Notes under the pieces: model-generated | Databases searched by the model: none | Told to the model about the DNA's origin: nothing | Seen by the model: the letters and a program-made list of their open reading frames with translations, nothing else | Part shown: piece after piece, positions 1 through 6,632 of the stretch | Layout of the letters: the number at the start of each line of letters is the position of its first letter | Numbering within the stretch: position 1 is the first letter of the stretch | Program-made: the position numbers and the translations under genes | Assembly: GCA_028817635.1 (NCBI GenBank) | Contig: JAPPPH010000516.1 | Span: 1 to 9,264, forward strand | DNA length: 9,264 nt | DNA from: Verrucomicrobiales bacterium | GTDB taxonomy: Bacteria; Verrucomicrobiota; Verrucomicrobiia; Limisphaerales; UBA1096 | Direction: 5' to 3'

Positions 1-702
1 GTAGTCGAGCAATCGCGACTGCTGGTCGACGAGTTGCTGAAGTTGGCGGCGCGAGGCTAGTCGCTTCGGATCGATGTTTGCCGGTAGGCTCAGCTCCGGC
101 AGGGCAAAATTCTTTGAGTTGGGATCGTTCGTGAACAGGAACGGGTCGTGGGCCTTGCCGAGGAAGCTGGCGTGTTGACCCGGAGGTGCGGAGCCGTCGC
201 GCATGATGTACGGGTACGCGACGAAGGTCGGCATATCGCCTTTGGTTGGGGTGAGGTGATCGACCACTGAGCCGTATGCCGGGTACATCTCCTTCGTGTC
301 GCGCAGGCGCTGGTCGTCGAAGTCCGGCGCGCTGCCGGACAAGGCGTAGTAGCCGGCGGAGTTGTGGTTCTTCATGGTGTGGTGAACGCTGCGGACGAGC
401 GTCACCTTGTTCATGATCTTGGCCACCGCCGGCATGTGCTCGTTGGTGATGACGCCGGGCAGGTTGGTATCAATCCACTTGTGCGGCGAGCGGATGCCGT
501 CCGGCGCGTCCGGCTTCATGTCGAACATGTCTAGCTGGCTCGGGCCGCCCCATTGAAAAAGAAAAACGACCGACTTGGCCTTGGGCGCGATCCTGCGCTT
601 GGCCTCCTCGGCGGCGAAGAGCTTGCGCATGTTCAGCCCAAGCAGGCCCAGACCGCCCACGCGAAGGGCGCTTCGTCGATTGAGTGGATGGAATGCGTTC
701 AT
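1..702 (-). CDS. DUF1501 family protein with Tat signal, partial (C-terminus beyond window)
   Basis: About 234 codons are visible and the gene runs off the window start; family members are usually about 450-480 residues, so roughly half is missing. The start is ATG at 700-702, four bases after the stop of the upstream gene, so the two are very probably co-transcribed and translationally coupled. Residues 1-32 look like a twin-arginine export signal: an Arg-Arg pair at residues 9-10, then a Gly/Leu-rich stretch (RVGGLGLLGL) and an Ala-containing end. After it come VVFLFQWGGPSQLDMFDMKP, the typical DUF1501 opening, and VRSVHHTMKNHNSAGYYALSG. DUF1501 proteins are distantly related to the sulfatase/alkaline phosphatase fold and are typically encoded beside DUF1549/DUF1553 proteins in planctomycetes and verrucomicrobia. 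Their biochemical role is not established. The pairing is seen here; export in folded form by Tat is inferred. Confidence 0.92.
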   Translation of the reverse strand, partial: MNAFHPLNRRSALRVGGLGLLGLNMRKLFAAEEAKRRIAPKAKSVVFLFQWGGPSQLDMFDMKPDAPDGIRSPHKWIDTNLPGVITNEHMPAVAKIMNKVTLVRSVHHTMKNHNSAGYYALSGSAPDFDDQRLRDTKEMYPAYGSVVDHLTPTKGDMPTFVAYPYIMRDGSAPPGQHASFLGKAHDPFLFTNDPNSKNFALPELSLPANIDPKRLASRRQLQQLVDQQSRLLDY

Positions 703-706
703 GGAG

Positions 707-2965
707 CTATCGGCGCAAAATAAATTCCTTTGAGTTCATCAGTGCCCAAGCGATGTCTTCGAGTTGCTTGCGCTTGGCCTCGGTTGTTTCGCCCTTGGCC
801 AAGTGCTGTAGGCCGGCCTCGAGTTCGTTGGCTGTGGGTGGGCGTGACAGGGCGGTCCAGTAGAGTGATTCCAGTGTCTGCTGCGCCGGTTGGTCGGCCT
901 TGGCCAAGCGCTCGAGCCGGTTGGCCTTGCTGGTCAACAGGCCGTTCAACACCGGGCCGCTGATCATCTGGAACGCCTGCGCGAGGGTGGTCTCATCGGA
1001 GCGTTCGCATTCGCAATTGAGCAGCCGTTGTGGTTTGCCGAACGCCTCCAGCACAACGTCGACGATGTCGTTTTTACTGCGCCGCCGCTTTTCCTTGATG
1101 GTGTTGGCCACCTGCACAACGCGCGTGCCGGGCGGATGATCCCGGATGGGGAGGGGCGCATCGGCCACCTGTGCCTGTGTGTCGAGCAACTGCTCGGCGC
1201 TCAGGCGGCGGGGGATCGCGTGCGAGTAATTGATTTCGTCACCGGCATTTGTGGCGTTGGGCTCGGAGGCAAGCTGGTATGTCGCGGAACTCGTGATTAG
1301 GCGAATCATGTGCCGAAGGTCGTAGCCGCTGGCGATGAACTCCGTCGCGAGCAAATCAAGCAATACCGGGTGCGTGGCCGGGTTGGTTGGACGAAAGTCG
1401 TCGATCGGGTTCACCAGTCCGCGGCCCATGAGGTGAAACCAAATTCGATTCGCCTGCGCACGGGCGAAGAACGGATTATCCGGGGCTGTCATCCACTTGG
1501 CCATCTCGCGTAGCGGATCGTCGCCCCCGGGCACCGGTTGTCCCGCGGAGAGAAAACGCGCCGGGGCGGCCTTGCCGGTCTTGGGGTTTTTCACGCTGCC
1601 GTTCGATTTCATGTAGACGACCTGTTCACCGTTGAACTCGTGTTTGTCCAGTCCGTCCCGGCGGATGTTTTTCAGCAGCTTGTAGTCGATTTTCGCGAAC
1701 GCACTGGCCCAGTCGTAGTAGTCTCCCTGCGTCCAGCGATCGAACGGGTGATTGTGGCACTGCGCGCATTGCAGCCGTCTCCCGAGGAACACCTGCGCGG
1801 TGGCCTCAGCCAGTTCCTGCGGCTTGCGGATCGCGCGAAAATAGTTGGCCGCCGGGTTGGTGTATGTGCTGCCGCGGGCGGAGATGATCGACCGGGCGAA
1901 TTCGTCCAACGGCGTGTTGTCGGCAATGCGATCGCGAATCCAGCCGTGAAACAGTTGCACGCCCTTGGGGTCGAGCGTGCGCACCTCGACGTTCAGCAGG
2001 TCGGCCCACTTGAGCGCCCAAAACTCGGCGAACTCCTCCCTCTCCATCAGCCGGTTTACCAGTTTTTTGCGCTTGGCCGGGTCAGTGTCGGTGACGAATT
2101 CGCGTGCCTCGTTTTCCGTTGGCAACAGGCCGATCAAGTCCAGATAGGCGCGACGCATGAACACCGTGTCATCCGCGACGGGCGAAGGGTTGATCCTCAG
2201 CTTTTGCAATTTGCCGAAGATCATCGTGTCAATCATACCCTGCGTGGTGGGCGGACTCCATGCGAAGCCAACACGTTTCGGAACGTAGGCCAGCCGCACC
2301 GGTTCCTGCCGGTTCAAAAAACGGACGAGCACGGTGGTCTCCCCCGGCTTGTTGAATGTCACTTGGCCAAGCGGAGTGACCTCGAGCAGATTGTTGGACG
2401 GTTCGTAGACAGCCTGCGACGTGACGTCGCGTTCGCTGCCGTCGGCGAAGCGGGCCTTGGCCGTGATTTGAATTTGGTTGTTCGGCGCGTAGAGAGCGCG
2501 TTGAGTTGGGGCGACTTCCAATGCGGTGAGCTTGGGCGCTTGGCCGGTGTCATTCTTAGCGCCTTCGGCGATCCATTGGCGGAGGATGCGGTACTCCCAC
2601 GAATCCACCTCGAATCGTCGTCGCCCCTCGTGTGGGATTTGTGCGGTGGCTTTTTTAAGGAGTAGGCTTTCGTCCGGCTCGATGAGATTGAGGCGGCGGC
2701 CCAGCTCGTTGCGGGCGATCACCTTCCAGTCCTCGGCGGGGGATTCACCGCGCAGGCTGATCTTGAAGCCGCCTTTGCCGTTGGCGTTGCCGTGGCAGGT
2801 GCCCATATTGCAGCCGGCCTTGGCCAACACCGCCATCACCTCGTTTTGATACGAAACAGGCGCGGCCATCGCCACGGGCAGGCAGGCAAAACCAAGCAGG
2901 AAAAGTACCCTGTTAAGCAACTGATTCAACCGCCCAAAAACGCCGCAATGGGCCGGTTTTTTCAA
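707..2965 (-). CDS. Exported DUF1549/DUF1553 cytochrome-like protein with Ig-like (Big2) domain
   Basis: A 752-residue protein. Residues 1-34 form a Sec signal peptide (Lys-Lys near the start, core VLFLLGFACLPVAMA, likely cut before APV). Residues 36-135 resemble the planctomycete cytochrome-like domain and carry C52-NMGT-C57-H58, a CX4CH spacing rather than CxxCH. Residues about 143-232 look like a bacterial Ig-like Big2 domain (ARFADGSERDVTSQ, GETTVLVRF). DUF1549 follows at about 241-445, containing the CAQCHNHPFD motif at 400-409, then DUF1553 at about 484-735 (NPFFARAQANRIWFHLMGRGL, IPRRLSAEQLLD, NCECERSDETTLAQAF). It lies 24 bases after the dehydrogenase gene and 4 bases before the DUF1501 gene. 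The start used is TTG at 2963-2965, preceded by a weak GGAAAA; a TTG 12 codons later would also leave a plausible signal peptide. Family and export are well supported. A role in electron transfer is inferred from the heme-like motifs and neighbours. Confidence 0.93.
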   Translation of the reverse strand: MKKPAHCGVFGRLNQLLNRVLFLLGFACLPVAMAAPVSYQNEVMAVLAKAGCNMGTCHGNANGKGGFKISLRGESPAEDWKVIARNELGRRLNLIEPDESLLLKKATAQIPHEGRRRFEVDSWEYRILRQWIAEGAKNDTGQAPKLTALEVAPTQRALYAPNNQIQITAKARFADGSERDVTSQAVYEPSNNLLEVTPLGQVTFNKPGETTVLVRFLNRQEPVRLAYVPKRVGFAWSPPTTQGMIDTMIFGKLQKLRINPSPVADDTVFMRRAYLDLIGLLPTENEAREFVTDTDPAKRKKLVNRLMEREEFAEFWALKWADLLNVEVRTLDPKGVQLFHGWIRDRIADNTPLDEFARSIISARGSTYTNPAANYFRAIRKPQELAEATAQVFLGRRLQCAQCHNHPFDRWTQGDYYDWASAFAKIDYKLLKNIRRDGLDKHEFNGEQVVYMKSNGSVKNPKTGKAAPARFLSAGQPVPGGDDPLREMAKWMTAPDNPFFARAQANRIWFHLMGRGLVNPIDDFRPTNPATHPVLLDLLATEFIASGYDLRHMIRLITSSATYQLASEPNATNAGDEINYSHAIPRRLSAEQLLDTQAQVADAPLPIRDHPPGTRVVQVANTIKEKRRRSKNDIVDVVLEAFGKPQRLLNCECERSDETTLAQAFQMISGPVLNGLLTSKANRLERLAKADQPAQQTLESLYWTALSRPPTANELEAGLQHLAKGETTEAKRKQLEDIAWALMNSKEFILRR

Positions 2966-2989
2966 GTTTTTTCCGGTTGGCCAAGCGGA

Positions 2990-5689
2990 TTATTCCCGTG
3001 TCAAATAGGCGATGAGATCGAGTATTTGCTGCTTCTCCAGCGTGTTGACCGTGCCGGGTGGCATGTTGGAGACGTTCAGTTTTTTGCGGCTGACGATGAG
3101 CGCCTTGGCCAAGCGCAACGGTGCGCCGGTGGCGGAGAGGCTGCGCAGCACGACCACAGCGTCGGTTTCATCCTGCACTTGGCCAAGGTGCACCTCCCCG
3201 TCGCTCATATTGAATTGTTGCAGGACGTACTCATCGGGGATCGTGCGTGACGGTTCGAGGATGGACTCGAGCACCTCCTCCGGTTTCATCCGCTTGGCCA
3301 AGTTGCTCAGGTCCGGGCCAACACTGCCGCCGATGCCGTCCAGCCGATGGCACTGGGCGCAGCCGACCTTGGCGTAGGCGCTGCGGCCACGGGTCAGGTT
3401 GTCCGGTTCGTGGGCAATTTCAAATCCGGATTCGAAATTAGCCGGCTTCCAGTTTTTCACGAAGACCGCGCTTGGCTGCATGCCGCTAATCCATTCACGA
3501 AATAGGGCCACGGCGGCGTCATCGACCGCGCCGCTGACGAGTGGCGGCATTTGGCCGCGACCGCGCCGGTTCAAGCGGCTGAGTAGCACGGACTGATCCG
3601 GTGCGCCGGGGGAGACGAGCATGGCGTTTTGAATGCCGAACGTGTCGTGCTGGGGCCGGGCACCGATCAGGCTCATCTGGTCGTTCGCCGTGCCAAGGCT
3701 GAGTAGCATTTTTGAATTGCCGCCGCCGGCGTGAATATGGCAGCCGGAACAGTTGATGTGCAGATAGGAGCGCGCGCGTTGCTCAAGGCTGGCGGTCGGG
3801 TCGTAGGGGTTGGCCAGTGATCGTGGCTTCTTGTCCGGTCGTTTGTAAGGTTTGTTAAAGAGGCCGATGTGCGAAAAGGTGCGGAGTTGATTGTCGCTCA
3901 CGCCGGGAAAGTCGTGGGCGCGATCCGTGTTCAGGCCGGTCAGGCCAAGAACAAACCCGGCGGCCCGGCTGTGGCAGGTCATGCAGTCGGCCCGGCTGGG
4001 GAACACCCAGTCGTGTCGACGAAAACCGCCCGGCGATTTTTGATCTGAGATCCGCAACGTGGTCCGGTCTCCGCCCTTGGCCACTAACTCGGCGTTGGTT
4101 TGTGCCTCGTTCCATTTGTATGAGTAGCCGACCCATTCGTTTTGCTGCCGAAGCATGATGCGAGTCTCGATGCGAAACGGCTCGGCCAGGCCAAGCGCAC
4201 TTTCCCGGTGCACAGTCAGGGTCTGGACGAGTGCCGTTCCGTTAGGAAAACTCCACGCCCCGTTTTGGTTGAAGCCTACTTTTTCCTCACCCGGCACGGC
4301 CATCCAGCGTTCGGTAGTCGCACCATCGTTCCAGCCGGAGGCGATCACGGAGTAGCCCAGAACGCCCGGGTGCATTTCGTGAGTTTTCGTGTCCACGAAC
4401 AGGCCGGTCTCACTAAGGCGTTGCGGAAAAGGGGCAGCGGGTCGGGTGCGGGGGTGGCGTTCCAGTCGATAAAAACCGCTCGCGTGGTCGACGACCAGCA
4501 GTTCGCCGGAATGGGTCGTGGCGAAACCGGTGATGGCCAACTGCGTGTCGGCGATTTCCTGCAGAGCCAGTTGCTTTTCGCCATCGTGTTTGATGCTCCA
4601 GATTTTGCCGGTGCCGTAGTCGCCGTAAATGTAGTGGCCGCGAAGCTCACTCCACTTTAGTCCGTAGTAAACGACGCCTCCGGTGATCGATCGCGCCTCG
4701 GAGTGGGGATGCTCGGCGGTGGGCAGGGTCAACGGATGCGGCCCCATTCTGCGGTTTTGATAAAACGGATGGCTGCCCTCGTAGACGCTCCAACCGTAGT
4801 TTTCCCCTGCGCGCACGAGGTGGACTGTCTCCCACAAATCCTGCCCGTTGTTGCCCACCCAGACGTGACCGGTCAACGCATCCACGGCCAGCCGCCATGG
4901 GTTGCGCAGGCCGTAGGCATACAGCTCGCCCCGCGCGTCGGGGAGATTGATGAACGGGTTGTCAGGGGGGATGCGATACGGCTCGTCCTCGCTCGTTTCG
5001 CTGATGTCTATGCGCAGTACGCCGCCGAGCAAGTCGTCCAGCGTTTGGCCGGAAACCCAGTTGTCGGAGTCGCTTGTGCCGTCGCCGGTCGAGATGTAGA
5101 GCATGCCATCCAATCCGAAGGCGATCCCTCCGCCGTCATGCCCTCCGGAGCGCCATTCGATGATTGAGTGCTCTGAGGCGAGGTCGATTTCCGACGAGCC
5201 CCGAGGCAGTGTGACGCGCGAAATGCGGTTGGCTTTTTGGCCGTCAAACGCCTCCAAATTCAGGTTGCTGAAAAGGTAAAGATGTCCGTTCTCGGTGTAG
5301 TTCGGGTCAAAGCAAAACGAGTAAACATTTCGTCCCGGCAACTCGAGCAGCACCTCGCGTTCCTTGGCCTCGGGGTGATCCTCGAACGCAATCAGTTGAG
5401 TTGGCTTGCCGCCGCCGTGATGGAGCAGGGAGAAGAGTCTCGATGACTGGGGTTCTGCGGCGATGAACATTGGCGAGCGCCAAACCTGATTGGTGTACGC
5501 CGGCGTGGCGCGAAACGGCGGCGGCGGTTCCGGGGTTCCAATGAGTCTCGTGTTTTCCCAAATCTCCCGCTTGGCCAAGCCGAACGGCTTGGCCTCGTCA
5601 GCCCAACTCTGGTCGACGGACGGAAGCCAAGCCGCCAGCAGCATGGCGGATACGACGAATATAAACTGAAATTTAGAGGGCTGGGACAC
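2990..5689 (-). CDS. Exported PQQ-type sugar dehydrogenase fused to multi-heme cytochrome c domains
   Basis: About 899 residues from the chosen GTG at 5687-5689. Residues 1-30 look like a Sec signal (SQPSKF, core FIFVVSAMLLAAW, end SWA). Residues about 72-412 resemble the six-bladed propeller of soluble glucose/sorbosone dehydrogenases: SGGHDGGGIAFG near 182-193, then LLGGVLRIDI, YGLRNPWRLA, GENYGWSVYEG and GHYIYGDYGTGKIW. A middle region resembling TIGR03806 carries CMTCH (569-573) and CSGCH (647-651). The C-terminus (about 765-899) resembles the TIGR02603 putative heme-binding domain, with CAQCHRLDGIGGSVGPDLSN starting at 777 and ILEPSRTIPDEYVLQQF. Family knowledge suggests oxidation of a sugar or alcohol by PQQ, with electrons passing to covalently bound hemes; the substrate is unknown. 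The frame stays open up to a TTG at 5728, and an ATG at 5644 is the next alternative. GTG 5689 keeps a complete signal peptide, but no good ribosome site favours any start. It is the first gene of a three-gene operon. Confidence 0.9.
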   Translation of the reverse strand: MSQPSKFQFIFVVSAMLLAAWLPSVDQSWADEAKPFGLAKREIWENTRLIGTPEPPPPFRATPAYTNQVWRSPMFIAAEPQSSRLFSLLHHGGGKPTQLIAFEDHPEAKEREVLLELPGRNVYSFCFDPNYTENGHLYLFSNLNLEAFDGQKANRISRVTLPRGSSEIDLASEHSIIEWRSGGHDGGGIAFGLDGMLYISTGDGTSDSDNWVSGQTLDDLLGGVLRIDISETSEDEPYRIPPDNPFINLPDARGELYAYGLRNPWRLAVDALTGHVWVGNNGQDLWETVHLVRAGENYGWSVYEGSHPFYQNRRMGPHPLTLPTAEHPHSEARSITGGVVYYGLKWSELRGHYIYGDYGTGKIWSIKHDGEKQLALQEIADTQLAITGFATTHSGELLVVDHASGFYRLERHPRTRPAAPFPQRLSETGLFVDTKTHEMHPGVLGYSVIASGWNDGATTERWMAVPGEEKVGFNQNGAWSFPNGTALVQTLTVHRESALGLAEPFRIETRIMLRQQNEWVGYSYKWNEAQTNAELVAKGGDRTTLRISDQKSPGGFRRHDWVFPSRADCMTCHSRAAGFVLGLTGLNTDRAHDFPGVSDNQLRTFSHIGLFNKPYKRPDKKPRSLANPYDPTASLEQRARSYLHINCSGCHIHAGGGNSKMLLSLGTANDQMSLIGARPQHDTFGIQNAMLVSPGAPDQSVLLSRLNRRGRGQMPPLVSGAVDDAAVALFREWISGMQPSAVFVKNWKPANFESGFEIAHEPDNLTRGRSAYAKVGCAQCHRLDGIGGSVGPDLSNLAKRMKPEEVLESILEPSRTIPDEYVLQQFNMSDGEVHLGQVQDETDAVVVLRSLSATGAPLRLAKALIVSRKKLNVSNMPPGTVNTLEKQQILDLIAYLTRE

Positions 5690-5699
5690 GGCCGCGGAC

Positions 5700-5728
5700 A
5701 AAATAAATGTCACACTGCAGCAGGGCAA
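5700..5728 (-). promoter_or_regulatory. Candidate promoter of the dehydrogenase/DUF1549/DUF1501 operon
   Basis: On the minus strand, TTGCCC (5723-5728) and TATTTT (5700-5705) are separated by 17 bases, a sigma-70-like arrangement with imperfect boxes. Transcription would begin near 5693, which would rule out the TTG start at 5728 and leave a very short leader before GTG 5689 or about 50 bases before ATG 5644. This is only a spacing and consensus match in the divergent gap. Confidence 0.25.
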
Positions 5729-5749
5729 GCCAAGCGCTAGGCCAAGCGG
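5729..5749. repeat. Compound GCCAAGCG repeat in the divergent intergenic region
   Basis: GCCAAGCG occurs at 5729-5736 and again at 5742-5749, same orientation. The first is part of GCCAAGCGCTAGGC, a 14-base near-palindrome with one mismatch to GCCAAGCGCTTGGC, which is present on the other side of the SDR gene at 6619-6632. It belongs to the motif family dispersed through the window and sits between two divergent genes, so it could also affect their promoters; that is inference. Confidence 0.6.
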
Positions 5750-5791
5750 AATGGGTTGGCAGCCGTGCCGCCGTCAGCGAAGATTCCGGCC

Positions 5792-6571
5792 ATGGACTTG
5801 AACGGAAAAGTGGCCCTCATCACGGGAGGAAGCCGGGGCGTCGGTGCGGCAACGGCGTTGCAATTGGCCAAGCGCGGTTGCCATGTCGCGATCAACTGCA
5901 GTCGCACGGCGGACCGGGCCAAGCAGGTGGCAGAGCAGTGCCAAGCAAATGGCGTTCGCGCGGCGGTGGTGCAGGGCGACGTGGCGGCCGATGCGGATTG
6001 CCGGCGGATAGTCGTGGAGACCATCGATGCACTTGGGCAACTGGACATTCTCGTCAACAACGCCGGGACGACTCGCTTCATCGATTTTCAAAACCTCGAC
6101 GATGTGAAAGATGAGGACTGGGATGATATCCTCAGTGTGAATTTGAAGGGGCCGTTCCAATGCGCGCGGGCTGCACGGGCGGCGCTTGAGGCGAGTGATT
6201 TCGGTGTAATCGTCAACACCGCTAGCGTGGCCGGTATGACCGGGGTGGGCAGCTCGATCCCGTACTGCGCCTCCAAGGCGGCTGTCATCAATCTCACGCT
6301 CTCGCTGGCGCGGACGCTTGGCCCGAAGATTCGAGTCAACGCCGTCGCCCCCGGATTCATTGAGGGCGAGTGGCTCCAGAATGGCCTCGGCGAAAACTAC
6401 GAAGCCGTGCGAGCGAAGAAAGCAGGGGAGGGACTGTTGGACGCCGTCAGCACACCGGACGATATCGCAGACGGAATTCTCTCGATGATAACCTGCCAAA
6501 AAGTGACCGGCCACATACTAACCGTCGACACCGGCCACACCATCGGTCCCCGGATCGGTAGTGGGCTTTAA
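5792..6571 (+). CDS. Short-chain dehydrogenase/reductase (classical SDR, FabG-like)
   Basis: A 259-residue cytoplasmic NAD(P)-dependent oxidoreductase of normal family length. The cofactor motif TGGSRGVG is at residues 11-18, NNAG at 89-92, and the catalytic tetrad is complete: N117, S145, Y158 and K162 (YCASK). The C-terminal substrate loop follows NAVAPGFIEGEW. Arg15 in the glycine loop hints at NADP(H) preference, as in many FabG-like enzymes. The ATG at 5792 gives the usual SDR opening (DLNGKVALITGG). The frame could begin at TTG 5756, adding 12 residues that do not look like an SDR, and the ribosome site is weak for both. It is the only plus-strand gene here: divergent from the dehydrogenase operon and convergent with citrate synthase, so it is probably a single-gene unit. 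The family is certain. The substrate is not: 3-oxoacyl-ACP reductase, sugar dehydrogenase and other alcohol dehydrogenase roles remain possible. Confidence 0.93.
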   Translation: MDLNGKVALITGGSRGVGAATALQLAKRGCHVAINCSRTADRAKQVAEQCQANGVRAAVVQGDVAADADCRRIVVETIDALGQLDILVNNAGTTRFIDFQNLDDVKDEDWDDILSVNLKGPFQCARAARAALEASDFGVIVNTASVAGMTGVGSSIPYCASKAAVINLTLSLARTLGPKIRVNAVAPGFIEGEWLQNGLGENYEAVRAKKAGEGLLDAVSTPDDIADGILSMITCQKVTGHILTVDTGHTIGPRIGSGL

Positions 6572-6577
6572 TATAGC

Positions 6578-6605
6578 AAAAAAACGCGCAACGAATTGCG
6601 CGTTT
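6578..6605 (-). terminator. Rho-independent terminator of citrate synthase (UUCG loop)
   Basis: AAACGCGCAA (6582-6591) pairs perfectly with TTGCGCGTTT (6596-6605). Read on the minus strand, the 10-bp stem is capped by UUCG and runs into a tract of seven T (6578-6584), part of which overlaps the stem end. It lies 27 bases past the citrate synthase stop and 6 bases past the SDR stop on the other strand. On the plus strand the T tract is only three bases, so it should work mainly for citrate synthase. Confidence 0.85.
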
Positions 6606-6613
6606 CGAGAGTG

Positions 6614-6632
6614 GCTTGGCCAAGCGCTTGGC
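6614..6632. repeat. Overlapping palindromes GCTTGGCCAAGC / GCCAAGCGCTTGGC
   Basis: Two perfect palindromes overlap: GCTTGGCCAAGC at 6614-6625 and GCCAAGCGCTTGGC at 6619-6632. They sit between the citrate synthase stop and the terminator hairpin. This is the densest copy of the dispersed TTGGCCAA family in the window, and it could form a small hairpin on either strand beside the terminator. Confidence 0.8.

Larger units (their letters stand above)
795..6624. repeat. Dispersed highly iterated palindrome TTGGCCAA (extended form CGCTTGGCCAAGCG)
   Basis: Exact TTGGCCAA starts at 795, 900, 2363, 2820, 2977, 3105, 3179, 3294, 5571, 5864 and 6616; all but 2820 continue with G. The related octamer GCCAAGCG, or its complement, also starts at about 596, 771, 2070, 2537, 3468, 4190, 5568, 5729 and 5742, among others. 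About 0.13 exact octamers would be expected by chance for this length and base composition. In genes the motif is read in more than one frame: Leu-Ala-Lys in most cases, Leu-Gly-Gln at 2363 and 3179. Two copies (2977, 6616) are intergenic. The repeat therefore seems selected or spread at DNA level. The entry spans the region holding the copies, not one continuous element. The count is by eye. Confidence 0.85.

Noticed and set aside
1538..2665. Long plus-strand open frame of 375 codons
   Set aside because: It lies wholly antisense to the DUF1549/DUF1553 gene, which has clear domains. Its translation shows no recognisable family and is rich in Arg, Val and Gly, as expected from the complement of a GC-rich gene.
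5774..6514. Minus-strand open frame of 246 codons
   Set aside because: It is antisense to the SDR gene, which has a complete catalytic tetrad; the frame itself shows no family features.
795..6624. TTGGCCAA copies as a CRISPR array or insertion-sequence ends
   Set aside because: Spacing is irregular, there is no unique-spacer pattern, no transposase or target duplication is visible, and most copies sit inside intact genes in frame with their protein.
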